In this document: piece by piece, positions 6,626-15,117 of the stretch
Numbering within the stretch: position 1 is the first letter of the stretch
Layout of the letters: each line of letters starts with the position of its first letter
Assembly: GCF_003594875.1 (NCBI RefSeq)
Contig: NZ_QZEY01000021.1
Coordinates: 1 to 64,000, forward strand
From: Bailinhaonella thermotolerans
GTDB taxonomy: Bacteria; Actinomycetota; Actinomycetes; Streptosporangiales; Streptosporangiaceae
Length of the DNA: 64,000 nucleotides
Reading direction: 5' to 3'
Translations under genes and position numbers: made by a program
Notes under the pieces: model-generated
Databases searched by the model: none
Told to the model about the DNA's origin: nothing
The model's input: the letters and a program-made list of their open reading frames with translations, nothing else

Positions 6626-7792
6626 TCAGGTGCGGCGGGCGAGGCGGGCGTACTGGGGCGCGGTCAGGCCGTAGGTCCAGCCGGCCGCGGCCACGGGGTC
6701 GTCGAAGCGGGCGGGCACGCGCAGGCCGTACCGCCGCCGGGTCCCGTCGCGTTCGAGCGACCCGTTGACGGCGAGCAGCAGCCGGGCGGGCGCCTCGCGC
6801 GCGAACGACGGCAGGTCGTACAGGCGCAGTTCCGCCCCGGGGTTGCCGGGGTCCGGGGCCCGCCCGACCGGGCGCAGGCCCGCGGCGCGGATGTACTCGT
6901 CCCAGCCGATCCGCTCGACCGCGCACCGCCGCACCTCGACGTTGGGCTCGCGGGCGATGCGCTCGGGCGTCGGGTCGGTCAGCACCCACTCCGGCACGCG
7001 CGTGCCGTGCCAGGAGTACAGCGACCAGCCGTCGGCGTACCGCACGGCGGGCCCGTCCGCGCGGTGCAGCCGCAGCTCTCCGCGCTCGAACCCGGGGAAC
7101 TCCTCTGTGTGCGCCTCGACGGGCCGCTCGGAGATCACGCAGACCTCCTCGCGGGGCCACCACCAGCCGCAGGAGCGCGCGAGAGCGGCCCACAGGTCCA
7201 GCAGTTCGTCGTCGGCCGGCCCGAACGACCTGCCGGTCACGCGCCGCCAGGCGTCATAGGCGGCGAACCAGCCCGCCTCGTGCTGCCCGTGCCAGGCCAG
7301 GGCGGCCGGCGACTCCCCCGCCTCGGCCACGAGCGCCGCGCGGAGCGGGAACAGCAGCGAGTCCCCCAGCGAGACGCCGAGCGGATTCCCCACCTCCCGG
7401 TCGACGAGGTCCCACGCCGGCGGCCCGCCGGAGCCGATCCGGTGGCCCCACGGGTCCCAGACGTACGCCGGAGGCGGTCCGAAGATCCGCCGCTGGAGGC
7501 GTCTTCGCAGGCCGGAGCGGAGGTTCGCGATGCGGTACGGCACCGGCCAGTCCGCCTGCCGGGCCGGGACGCGGACGCCGCGCACGAGCGGGGCGGGCGG
7601 GGCGAGCGCCATCGCGGCGGAGGGGGATTCGGCCCACACGAAGCGCGGAGGGCGGTGGCCGATCAGGTCGTAGATCCGGGTGACGGCGGCTTCGGCGGCC
7701 ACCCGGTCGGCGGGGAGGGCGCACAGCCCCCAGCCCAGCCATTCGTCGCGGATTCCGGCGATCTCTCGTCGCCGGTCGGTGAGCGCGGTCAC
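6626..7792 (-). CDS. DUF6745-type protein
   Basis: A 388-residue soluble protein starting at a GTG. The central region carries the pattern DGPAVRYADGWSLYSWHGTRVPEWVL (split: DGPAVRYADGW, then YSWHG), typical in my recollection of actinobacterial DUF6745 proteins. Their biochemical role is not known. It is followed at 12 bp by a 145-residue gene. The ribosome site is weak: GAAAGGAC lies about 20 bases before the start. Nothing suggests secretion. Confidence 0.75.
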   Translation of the reverse strand: MTALTDRRREIAGIRDEWLGWGLCALPADRVAAEAAVTRIYDLIGHRPPRFVWAESPSAAMALAPPAPLVRGVRVPARQADWPVPYRIANLRSGLRRRLQRRIFGPPPAYVWDPWGHRIGSGGPPAWDLVDREVGNPLGVSLGDSLLFPLRAALVAEAGESPAALAWHGQHEAGWFAAYDAWRRVTGRSFGPADDELLDLWAALARSCGWWWPREEVCVISERPVEAHTEEFPGFERGELRLHRADGPAVRYADGWSLYSWHGTRVPEWVLTDPTPERIAREPNVEVRRCAVERIGWDEYIRAAGLRPVGRAPDPGNPGAELRLYDLPSFAREAPARLLLAVNGSLERDGTRRRYGLRVPARFDDPVAAAGWTYGLTAPQYARLARRT

Positions 7793-7915
7793 CGGATGGC
7801 GGACGCGTGGTCCTTTCGAACGATCATGGGCTCGATGGTGACATCCACCCGCCCGATCCGCAATACCCCGCCTCGATCGCCGTCCCCCGCTCCCCGGCGT
7901 ACGGCTGCGCCGGGG

Positions 7916-8347
7916 TCAGGCCGTGCCCGACGAGGGCATGTGCGGGTCGCGCCGGGAGCCGGCGTCGCCGCCGAGGGGGAAGGTCAGGTCCACGACGGCG
8001 GCCTCGACCGAGGGGTGCCGGGGGAAGCGGGAGTCCAGGGCCGTGATGCGCAGGAGGGCGCTGAGGTTGGTCCGCACCCCGGCGAGGGCGAGGGCGCCGC
8101 CGCGCGACTCGATGAGCTTGCGGGCCCGGATGAGCTGCCCGAGGCCGACCGAGTCGCAGAAGGTGAGCTGGGACACGTCGAGGATCACCCGGGGCGTGCC
8201 CGGCCGGAGCAGGATCTGGTCCAGGGCGACGCCGAAGATGGACGCGCTCGCGACGTCGAGCTCGCCGATCGTCGCGAGGACGCTGTAGAGGGCTCCGGAC
8301 TGCGCCACGACGCGCAGGTTCTGGGCCTGGTAATGAGTCTCGTCCAT
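7916..8347 (-). CDS. STAS-domain anti-anti-sigma factor-like protein
   Basis: A 143-residue protein whose first 110 residues form a STAS domain, the fold by which RsbV/SpoIIAA-type antagonists bind anti-sigma kinases. The usual phospho-acceptor is present as Asp65-Ser66 in FCDSVGLGQL. The start is the ATG at 8347 with AAGGA upstream; the frame is open further but the added residues are arginine-rich and non-conserved. No partner kinase is adjacent. The C-terminal 30 residues are extra and look disordered. Confidence 0.85.
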   Translation of the reverse strand: MDETHYQAQNLRVVAQSGALYSVLATIGELDVASASIFGVALDQILLRPGTPRVILDVSQLTFCDSVGLGQLIRARKLIESRGGALALAGVRTNLSALLRITALDSRFPRHPSVEAAVVDLTFPLGGDAGSRRDPHMPSSGTA

Positions 8348-8590
8348 CCGGGGGTCCTTGGGGTGCCGGAAATGCCGCCTCCCAAGTTTTCCCCACCCGC
8401 GCCCTTTCCGACGCGTGAACGCGCCCATCGCCCCCCATCGGGACCGAGAAAGGCGAGCTGGGAGCCGCCTGGGATCGCGGAACGCGGTGGAGTACGAGGA
8501 TTCCGGAAACTGGTGGCGGGAATTCCGCCGTGACCGTTTCACAGCGCTTTCCGATGGTCCTGCGGGCGGCGCTCTTCCCGGGAACGGGAA

Positions 8591-8616
8591 CGCGCCCGGC
8601 CGTACGGCCGGGCGCG
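8591..8616. terminator. Perfect 26-bp palindrome centred on GTAC, in the gap 8348-8728
   Basis: Arms CGCGCCCGGCC and GGCCGGGCGCG flank GTAC. It lies 112 bp after the M28 peptidase stop on the same transcript and is a likely terminator. The rest of the 381-bp gap shows no gene. Confidence 0.6.
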
Positions 8617-8728
8617 CCCGCGTGCGTCGGAACCGCGTCACCGAGAGTGGCTCGGCGTGGCTCGGAACCGCGTGTCCGGAACCCGGTGGTTCGGAACCTC
8701 GCCACCGGTGACCGCGGTGCGGCGGCCT

Positions 8729-10288
8729 CTACCGGTCGGCGCGGCCGTGGTCGTGGTCGTCGTGGCCGTCCGCCGCGGCGGCCTTGGCCTTGACCGCGGC
8801 CCGGGCGTCCGGTCCGGGCAGGTCGCGGCTGAAGGCGTACAGCGCCGCCGAGTGCAGGATCGCGCCGGTGTTGAGCAGCAGCGCCTTGTCGCTGATGTTC
8901 TTGATCGTGTCGCAGGCCTGGTGGTAGCAGGGGTCGAGCGCGACCCCGGCCTGGCCGCCGAACTTCGCCGCCTGCTCGGGCGTCTTGATCTCCTCGGCGC
9001 CGGTGAACAGGCCGCCCGCCGGGATGCCGACCGCGATGAACGGGCCGTAGTCGGAGCGGCCGGTGAAGTCCGTGCCGACGCTGTCGGTGCCGGCGGCGTC
9101 GAAGTACTTCTCGAAGTTCTTCTCGATCTCGTCGGACCCGGGCGGGCCGGCGGGCGCGCCGACCTGGTCGGAGTCGTCACCGTCGTACACGCCGAGGATG
9201 TAGTTCGGCGAGCCGATCATGTCGAAGTTCAGGTAGAGCTTGATCTTGGCGCGCTCGGCCTCGGACAGGGCGCCGACGTAGTGCTCGGAGCCGAGCAGGC
9301 CCAGCTCCTCCGCGCCCCAGAAGGCGAAGCGCAGCTTGTTGCGCGGCGGCAGCTTGCCCATGGCGATCGCGGTCTCCAGCAGGCCGGCGCTGCCCGAGCC
9401 GTTGTCGTTGATGCCGGGGCCGGCCAGGACCGAGTCGAGGTGGGCGCCGAGCATGACGACCTTGTTCGCGTCGCCGCGCTTGGACTCGGCGATCACGTTG
9501 TGCGTCGTGCGCACCTCGCTCGTGGTCTGGACGCGCAGGTGGACGCGGGTGCCGGCCGGGGTGTTCAGGTCCTCGCCGACGGCGAAGCTGGCGCCGACGA
9601 CCGGGATCCGGACGGTGGGCGCGCCCAGCGTGCCGGTGAGGGTGTCGGTGCGGCCGGGCTGGCCCTCGTTGAAGATGATGACGCCGGCCGCGCCGGCGGC
9701 CTGGGCGTTCTCGGCCTTCACCTGGAAGGTGCAGGTGCCGCGCTGGATCAGGGCGATGTTGCCGGGGGTGAAGCCGGCGAAGTCGCTCGCCTCGCAGCCG
9801 GAGGTGGAGCCCGGCGCCGGGGGCGGGGGCAGCACCAGGTCGACGCCCTGGACGGTGGCGGTGACATCGCCGGACCCGGAGTAGGTCATCGTGGCGAAGT
9901 CGCCGATCGAGCTCCCGTCAGGGGGCGTCGGGCGGTAGGTCTTGGGCTCCGGGGAGACCTGCTCCATGGCGGCGGTGGACAGTTCCTGGAAGAACGGGAA
10001 CTGGAACGCCTGGAGGGTGACGTCGTACCCCGCCCGCTTGAGCTGCGCGGCGACGTAGTCACGGGACGCGTCGTATCCGGGGGTGCCCGCGGCGCGGTTC
10101 CCGCCGTTGGCCTCGGCGATCTTCTGGAAGGCCTCCAGGTGCCGCTTCACCGGCTGGGTGCGGACCTGCTGGGCGAGTGCCGCGGGGTCGGGATCGGCGC
10201 TCACCGGCAGAGCCGTCGAGAGGGGGAGGGACAGGGCCGACGCCAGGATGGCGGCGCGGACCGCGCCCTTTCGGAGTTGAGAGCGCAT
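8729..10288 (-). CDS. Secreted M28-family zinc aminopeptidase with PA domain
   Basis: A 519-residue secreted peptidase resembling Streptomyces griseus aminopeptidase. A Sec signal covers residues 1-31 (basic start, hydrophobic core, cleavage near VSA). A protease-associated domain lies at about 140-250, with paired cysteines in CEASDF and GTCTF. The M28 catalytic domain follows with co-catalytic zinc ligands His283 (GAHLDSV), Asp295, Glu328 (AEE), Asp356 and His456 (CYHQACD); Glu327 is the general base. The ATG at 10288 has GGAG six bases upstream. The C-terminus is histidine/aspartate-rich (DGHDDHDHG). It probably releases amino acids from peptides outside the cell. Confidence 0.93.
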   Translation of the reverse strand: MRSQLRKGAVRAAILASALSLPLSTALPVSADPDPAALAQQVRTQPVKRHLEAFQKIAEANGGNRAAGTPGYDASRDYVAAQLKRAGYDVTLQAFQFPFFQELSTAAMEQVSPEPKTYRPTPPDGSSIGDFATMTYSGSGDVTATVQGVDLVLPPPPAPGSTSGCEASDFAGFTPGNIALIQRGTCTFQVKAENAQAAGAAGVIIFNEGQPGRTDTLTGTLGAPTVRIPVVGASFAVGEDLNTPAGTRVHLRVQTTSEVRTTHNVIAESKRGDANKVVMLGAHLDSVLAGPGINDNGSGSAGLLETAIAMGKLPPRNKLRFAFWGAEELGLLGSEHYVGALSEAERAKIKLYLNFDMIGSPNYILGVYDGDDSDQVGAPAGPPGSDEIEKNFEKYFDAAGTDSVGTDFTGRSDYGPFIAVGIPAGGLFTGAEEIKTPEQAAKFGGQAGVALDPCYHQACDTIKNISDKALLLNTGAILHSAALYAFSRDLPGPDARAAVKAKAAAADGHDDHDHGRADR

Positions 10289-10478
10289 TGCTACTCCATC
10301 GCACTGAATGTGTACAAGATCCCCCGAACGCGCGCCTTTGGACACTATTACAGCCAAACCCCGCACGCATAGGGCCGGAGTAATACCCACCGTCCACATT
10401 CGTCCCTGCGCACACCCGAAATCCCGGCGCCCACTTCCCCACCGCGTTCGAGTCCGCCAGGCCCCCTCCACACGCCGG

Positions 10479-10521
10479 AGGCCCCGCCCTCCGCCGAGTG
10501 CGGCGGCGGGGGGCGGGGCCT
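10479..10521 (-). terminator. Long GC hairpin in the gap 10289-10640
   Basis: AGGCCCCGCCC (10479-10489) pairs with 10511-10521, and an inner CCGCCG/CGGCGG stem extends it. A second copy of the right arm at 10540-10550 could pair alternatively. It lies downstream of the small membrane-protein gene. The gap holds no other gene. Confidence 0.6.
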
Positions 10522-10640
10522 TCCCAGGGCGTACGGCGAGGGCGGGGCCTAGCGTCGTGCGGCTTTCATCCCAGGTGTTCGGTACGGCGGAGCGAGCCGT
10601 CGCGCGAGCCGTACCGGAAGGAGCGGGACGGCCGGCGGGC

Positions 10641-10832
10641 TCAGCGGCCGGTGGGGCCGGCGGGCGCGGTGCCCGCGGTCACGGCGCGGTCGGCGGTGCC
10701 GGCCCGGGCCGTGTCGTAGCGCTCGTCCCCGCGCTCCCCCGCGAGGCGCGAGATGAGCTGCGGGTCCGCGAAGGCGCACGCCAGCATGACCAGCATGCCC
10801 GCGATGAGCGCGATGACTGCGATGACGTTCAT
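10641..10832 (-). CDS. Small single-pass membrane protein (63 aa)
   Basis: The frame from the ATG at 10832, preceded by GGAGGGA, begins with a hydrophobic helix MNVIAVIALIAGMLVMLACA and continues with a charged 40-residue cytoplasmic or exterior tail. Longer in-frame starts upstream add a non-conserved arginine-rich stretch. It is divergent from the YtrA/ABC operon, with 293 bp between them. Function unknown; small membrane proteins next to such ABC operons are sometimes accessory, but nothing here proves it. Confidence 0.65.
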   Translation of the reverse strand: MNVIAVIALIAGMLVMLACAFADPQLISRLAGERGDERYDTARAGTADRAVTAGTAPAGPTGR

Positions 10833-11086
10833 GTCTGAGGGTCCCTCCCTGTCGGCTGCATTCAGCTTCGCCGACGGTCTTCGCCCGGCACCTCGCCTGA
10901 ACGAACGGTTCCGGCGGTCGCCGGTCGGCCGAATGGCCGAGTTCCTCCCTCCGCCGCAGGTTCTACCCACTCCTCCTCCCTAGGAACTCCTCCTGCTTCC
11001 CTCCCCACGGCCCGCTTTCGTCCCGCCCGTCCCCTTCGGCGCACATCGTCTCCCGTCGCCCCTTGACACCCGGCCCCGCATCATCG

Positions 11087-11118
11087 CACCCTTTCCCTAA
11101 TGAATTAGTGAAAGGGTG
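11087..11118. promoter_or_regulatory. Large palindromic operator of the YtrA-type operon
   Basis: Arms CACCCTTTC (11087-11095) and GAAAGGGTG (11110-11118) surround an inner CTAAT/ATTAG palindrome. It abuts the gntR start and overlaps its ribosome site. A TTGACA hexamer lies at 11063. YtrA-type GntR proteins bind such palindromes at their own promoters. Confidence 0.75.
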
Positions 11119-11125
11119 TTGAAGG

Positions 11126-11518
11126 TTGATCGATTTCCGCCTCGACCCCCGGTCCGGCGTCGCCACCTACCGGCAACTCGTCGACCAGGTCAAACACGCG
11201 CTCCGGCTGGGCCTGCTGCGCCCCGGCGACCGCCTGCCCACGGCGAAGGAGGTGGTCGCGAAGCTGACGATCAACCCCAACACCGTGCTGAAGGCGTACC
11301 GGGAGCTGGAACGGGAGGGACTGGCCACCGGCCGCCCCGGCCTGGGCACGTTCATCACCGGCGAGCCCGCCCTGGGCGGCACCCTCGCCGACCACGCGCG
11401 GCTGCACGCGGAGCTGTCGGAGTGGGTGCGCCGGGCCCGCGCGGCCGGCCTCGGCAGGGAGGACGTGGAGGCGCTGGTCTCGTCGGCGGTGTTCGAGTCG
11501 TTCCGGGAGACGGCGTGA
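11126..11518 (+). CDS. YtrA-subfamily GntR regulator
   Basis: A 130-residue short GntR regulator. The winged helix-turn-helix spans about residues 12-75 (LPTAKEVVAKLTINPNTV recognition region, then GRPGLGTFI wing) with a brief helical dimerisation tail. This length is typical of the YtrA group, which controls neighbouring ABC transporters. The start is TTG at 11126 with AAAGGG nine bases before. The stop overlaps the next gene as GTGA, so regulator and transporter are translated together. A 32-bp palindrome at the promoter suggests autoregulation. Confidence 0.9.
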   Translation: MIDFRLDPRSGVATYRQLVDQVKHALRLGLLRPGDRLPTAKEVVAKLTINPNTVLKAYRELEREGLATGRPGLGTFITGEPALGGTLADHARLHAELSEWVRRARAAGLGREDVEALVSSAVFESFRETA

Positions 11519-12387
11519 TCCCGGCGCTGGAGGCGACCGGCCTGGGCCGCCGGTACGGCCGGGCCTGGGCCCTGCGGGACTGCTCGCTCTCGGTCCCCGC
11601 CGGGCGGGTCGCGGCGCTGGTGGGGCCGAACGGCGCGGGCAAGACCACGCTGCTGCACCTGGCCGTCGGGCTGCTCTCGCCCACCGCCGGGTCCGTCCGG
11701 GTGTTCGGCGAGACCGGGCGGCGGGACCGGGTGGCGTTCCTGGCCCAGGACAAGCCGCTGTACGACGGGTTCACGGTGGCCGAGACGCTGCGGTTCGGGC
11801 GCGGCCTGAACCCGTCCTGGGACGACGGCTTCGCCCGCGAGCGGCTGGCGGCGCTGGGCATCCCGCTCCGCGGGAAGACCGGCGCGCTGTCGGGCGGGCA
11901 GCGGGCCCAGGTCGCCCTGACCGTGGCGCTGGCCAAGCGGCCCCGGCTGCTCGTGCTGGACGAGCCGCTGGCGAACCTGGACCCGCTGGCCCGGCACGCC
12001 GTGATGCGGGGCCTGATGGAGGCGGTCGCCGAGACCGGGCTGAGCGTGCTGCTCTCCTCGCACGTGGTCTCGGACCTGGAGCACACCTGCGACTGGCTGG
12101 TCGTGCTCAACGGCGGGCGCGTCCAGGTCAGCGGCGCCGTGGACGACCTGCTGGAGGGGCACCGGCTGCTGACCGGCCCGGCGGAGGAGGCGGACGCCGT
12201 CGCCGCGCGGCTGCCCGTCGTCGCCCGGGACCGCGCCGGGCGGCGGGAGACCCTCCTCGCCCGCGCCGGCGACCCGGTGCTCGGACCGGCCTGGGCGAGC
12301 GCCCCCGTCTCCCTCGACGACCTGGTCATGGCCTACCTGCGGGAGCCGGAGGCGGCGGCGCTGCCCCGCCCGGCCCTCGCCCGCTGA
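11515..12387 (+). CDS. ABC transporter ATP-binding protein
   Basis: A 290-residue ATPase. Walker A GPNGAGKT is at 37-44, the signature LSGGQR at 125-130 and Walker B LLVLDEP at 145-151, followed by the H-loop SSHVV. The GTG start overlaps the gntR stop. With the downstream permease it makes a YtrA/BcrA-like exporter; substrates of such systems include peptides and cell-wall-active agents, but this one is unknown. A C-terminal extension of about 70 residues follows the ATPase core. Confidence 0.92.
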   Translation: MIPALEATGLGRRYGRAWALRDCSLSVPAGRVAALVGPNGAGKTTLLHLAVGLLSPTAGSVRVFGETGRRDRVAFLAQDKPLYDGFTVAETLRFGRGLNPSWDDGFARERLAALGIPLRGKTGALSGGQRAQVALTVALAKRPRLLVLDEPLANLDPLARHAVMRGLMEAVAETGLSVLLSSHVVSDLEHTCDWLVVLNGGRVQVSGAVDDLLEGHRLLTGPAEEADAVAARLPVVARDRAGRRETLLARAGDPVLGPAWASAPVSLDDLVMAYLREPEAAALPRPALAR

Positions 12388-12399
12388 GAGGAATCCCCC

Positions 12400-13359
12400 G
12401 TGTTCTGGCTCACCTGGCGGCAGCACCGCGCCCAGATGCTGGTGACCGCCTCATTCCTGCTGGCCCTCGGCGCGCTGCTGCTCGGCTCCGCGATCGAGGC
12501 CGCCGTGTACGCCGCGGCCCACGCCCCGCCCGGCTGCCCCGGCCCGTCGGTGGCCTGCGCCGAGGTCGGCGCCGGGCTCTCCGCGAGGTACCAGGCGGTG
12601 TACTCCCTCTACGGATGGATGCCGCTGCTGGCCCCCGCGCTGATCGGGGCGTTCTGGGGCGCGCCGCTCCTCGGCCGGGAGTACGAACGCGGCACGCACC
12701 TGCTGGCCTGGACGCAGTCGGTGTCGCCCGCGCGCTGGCTGGCGGTCAAGCTCGGCGTGCTCGGCGGCGCGGTGGCCCTGGGCGGGCTCGCACTGTCGGC
12801 GATGGCCACCGCCTGGCGGGCCTCCTTCCCCGACTCCGTCGCGGGCACCTGGTTCGGCAACCTCGGGGTGTTCAACATGGTCGGGGTGGTCCCGGCGGCC
12901 TGGTGGGCGTTCGCGTTCGCGACCGGGGCGGCCGCGGGCGCGTTCCTGCGGCGGACGCTGCCGGCGATGGCGGTCACGGTCGCCGTGGTCGCGGCGGCGG
13001 TGTTCGGGCTGTTCTCGCTCAGTGACCACTACGCCGAGCCGGCGCGCACCGTGACCACGGACCGCGCGGCGGTGTTCGCGCGGGACTCCCGGCTGCTGCG
13101 GGAGGCGTGGGTCGCCCCCTCGGGCGCGGAGACCGAGGCGGTGCCGATGACCGTCTGCCCGTCGCCGCCCGACGCGGGCCGGTCGGGGCGCAACGCCGAG
13201 GCGCGCGAGCGGTGCCTGTTCCAGGCGGGGTACCGGCTGGCGGTCTACCACCACCCGCCGGAGCGCTTCTGGCGGTTCCAGTGGATCGAGGCGGGCATCC
13301 TCCTGGCGGCGTCCGCCGTGCTCGGGGCCGCCGCCGTGGCCCGCACCCTGCGCCGCTGA
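12400..13359 (+). CDS. ABC transporter permease subunit
   Basis: A 319-residue integral membrane protein with about six hydrophobic helices (near residues 12-38, 75-95, 115-140, 155-180, 188-208 and 292-316). A long loop before the last helix contains CPSPPDAG and an arginine-rich segment. It starts at a GTG 12 bp after the ATPase with GAGAGGA upstream. It is the membrane half of the exporter and would dimerise. No homologous substrate-binding protein is nearby, which fits an exporter. Confidence 0.85.
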   Translation: MFWLTWRQHRAQMLVTASFLLALGALLLGSAIEAAVYAAAHAPPGCPGPSVACAEVGAGLSARYQAVYSLYGWMPLLAPALIGAFWGAPLLGREYERGTHLLAWTQSVSPARWLAVKLGVLGGAVALGGLALSAMATAWRASFPDSVAGTWFGNLGVFNMVGVVPAAWWAFAFATGAAAGAFLRRTLPAMAVTVAVVAAAVFGLFSLSDHYAEPARTVTTDRAAVFARDSRLLREAWVAPSGAETEAVPMTVCPSPPDAGRSGRNAEARERCLFQAGYRLAVYHHPPERFWRFQWIEAGILLAASAVLGAAAVARTLRR

Positions 13360-13402
13360 CGACCCGCCGGGCGTCCCGCCGTACGGCCCGCCCGTGTGGC
13401 CC

Positions 13403-13494
13403 GGCCGTACGGCGGGCGGGGCCTAGGCCGTACGGCGGGGGCTCGGCCGTACGGCGGGGGCTCGGCCGTACGGCGGGGCTCGGCCGTGCGGCGG
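13403..13494. repeat. GGCCGTACGGCGG tandem repeat between converging genes
   Basis: Copies begin at 13403, 13426, 13445, 13464 and 13482 (last one degenerate), so the unit is about 19 bp. Each carries the palindrome CCGTACGG. The array lies between the permease and the USP genes, where it may help end transcription. Confidence 0.75.
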
Positions 13495-13507
13495 GCGGGG
13501 TGGCGGG

Positions 13508-14383
13508 TCAGTCGCCGGGACCGCGGACCACCACGACCGGGCAGCGGGCGTGGTGGAGCACGCCGTGGGTGACCGAGCCGAGGAGCATGCGCTCGAACCC
13601 GCCCCGGCCCCGCGAGCCCATGATCACCAGATCGGCCGCGGCGCTCGCCTCGACCAGGGCGTCCACGGGATGGGCCTGCACGACGTGCTCGACCAGCTCG
13701 ACCTCGGGGTACTCCTCGGCGAATCCCGCGCGGGACTCCGACAGGATCCGCTGCTCCTCGCCCTCGGCGTCGGGCTCGGTGTACATCAGCGGCATGATGT
13801 CCGGCGGCGCGCCGGCGACGAAGCGGGTCCAGGCGTGGACCGCGCGCAGCCGGGCGCCCCGGATGGACGCCTCCTCGTAGGCCAGGCGGAGCGCGTTGAG
13901 CGAGTGGGGCGAGCCGTCCACGCCGACGACGATCTCGTTGTGGACGCGCGGCTGGGTCTCGCGGACGACGACGACCGGGCAGGCGGCGTGACCGGCCAGG
14001 CTCAGGGCCGTGGAGCCGAGGAGCAGCGAGCCGAAGCCGCCCGCGCCGTGGCTGCCCACGACGAGCACGTCGGCCCCCTCGGCCTGGTCCAGCAGCGTGG
14101 GGCGGGGGTCGCCGCCGACCAGCTCGGTGGTCACCCCCGGCCCGTCCAGGCCCTGGCGCTCCAGGTGGGCGGCGGCGTCCTTGAGCACCGACCGGCCGCA
14201 GTCGCGCATGTAGACGCCCACCTCGCCGCGCGGCGCGTCCTCCGGCATCGAGTACGCCCAGGCCGGCATCACGTGGACCAGCCGGACCGGCAGGTCGCGC
14301 AGGGCCCCCTCGCGCGCCGCCCAGTCCGCGGCGGTCAGGCCCGCCTCCGAGCCGTCCACGCCGACGACGATTCCGCCGCTCAC
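13508..14383 (-). CDS. Tandem universal stress protein
   Basis: A 291-residue protein of two USP domains (about 1-145 and 150-291). Each has the ATP-binding loop: GSHGAGGFGSLLLGS in the first and GSRGRGGFERMLLGS in the second, each followed by CPVVVVR. I chose the GTG at 14383, which has a G-rich ribosome site; upstream residues are not family-like. Two-domain ATP-binding USPs of this kind include Rv2623 of M. tuberculosis, which slows growth during hypoxia. Other genes in this window also have DosR-regulon relatives. Confidence 0.92.
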   Translation of the reverse strand: MSGGIVVGVDGSEAGLTAADWAAREGALRDLPVRLVHVMPAWAYSMPEDAPRGEVGVYMRDCGRSVLKDAAAHLERQGLDGPGVTTELVGGDPRPTLLDQAEGADVLVVGSHGAGGFGSLLLGSTALSLAGHAACPVVVVRETQPRVHNEIVVGVDGSPHSLNALRLAYEEASIRGARLRAVHAWTRFVAGAPPDIMPLMYTEPDAEGEEQRILSESRAGFAEEYPEVELVEHVVQAHPVDALVEASAAADLVIMGSRGRGGFERMLLGSVTHGVLHHARCPVVVVRGPGD

Positions 14384-14499
14384 CTTGCGATCCCCCCTGC
14401 CGAAATCGGAGATATGGTCCATACCCCTGCGATCGCTCAGCAATCGGTCCCACCTCCGGTAGCGTGGGCCGGACGTTTCGCATCCGGAGGCCGCACCCC

Positions 14500-15102
14500 G
14501 TGACCAGCCAGAACCCCCACGACCACCCCGAGCCCCCGCAGGACCCCAAGACCGTCCCGCTGCCCGGCGACGCCGGCGCGTACGGCGCCGCGCCCCAGGA
14601 CACGCCGAACGCGGGGCCGTACGACCTGCCCGGCCAGGGCCACGCCCAGGCGGGCGGCGGGTACGGCCACGACCAGGCCGCGGGGGGCTACGGATACGGC
14701 CCGGGCCACCCGCCGCCGGGACCGGGGTACGGCGCCCCCGGGTACGGCGCCCCCGGATACGGCACTCCCGGATACGGCACTCCCGGGTACGGCGCCCCGG
14801 GTTACGGTTATCCGCCGCCGCCCCCGGCGAACCAGGGGGTGCGCACGCACGCCATCGTGGCCGTGGTGATCTCGGCGCTCACGGCGCTGTCGTGCTACGT
14901 CTCGCTCGGCGGCATCCCCGCGCTGATCCTGTCGATCATCGCCCTGACCGGCGTGGAGTACCAGCCGGACCGGTCGCGCCGGCTGCTCAAGTGGGCCTGG
15001 ATCAGCATCGGGATCAACGTCGCGCTGCTGATCGGCCTGGTCGTCTGGCTCATCGTGTACGGCGCCAGCGGCGGGTTCGACACGCCCCCCGACTACAACT
15101 AG
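14500..15102 (+). CDS. DUF4190-like membrane protein with PGYG repeats
   Basis: A 200-residue protein. The first 108 residues are proline/glycine/tyrosine-rich and include six successive GYGAP/GYGTP-type units encoded by near-identical 15-base repeats (about 14725-14810). Two hydrophobic helices follow (about 113-145 and 160-190), as in DUF4190 proteins, whose disordered tails often mediate interactions in actinobacterial membranes. The start GTG at 14500 has GGAGG ten bases before; 14464 is an alternative. Function unknown. Confidence 0.82.
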   Translation: MTSQNPHDHPEPPQDPKTVPLPGDAGAYGAAPQDTPNAGPYDLPGQGHAQAGGGYGHDQAAGGYGYGPGHPPPGPGYGAPGYGAPGYGTPGYGTPGYGAPGYGYPPPPPANQGVRTHAIVAVVISALTALSCYVSLGGIPALILSIIALTGVEYQPDRSRRLLKWAWISIGINVALLIGLVVWLIVYGASGGFDTPPDYN

Positions 15103-15117
15103 CGCCGCGGCCCGGCC

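Noticed and set aside
6209-8533. A 774-codon open frame on the plus strand
   Set aside because: It lies opposite the DUF6745, hypothetical and STAS genes, which have proper domains. Its translation is low-complexity and unlike any family.
8657-10372. A 571-codon open frame on the plus strand
   Set aside because: It is the mirror of the M28 peptidase gene, caused by high GC at third positions.
13403-13494. A CRISPR array
   Set aside because: The units follow each other without unique 30-40 bp spacers and no cas gene is present. The same holds for the arrays at 25651 and 42970.
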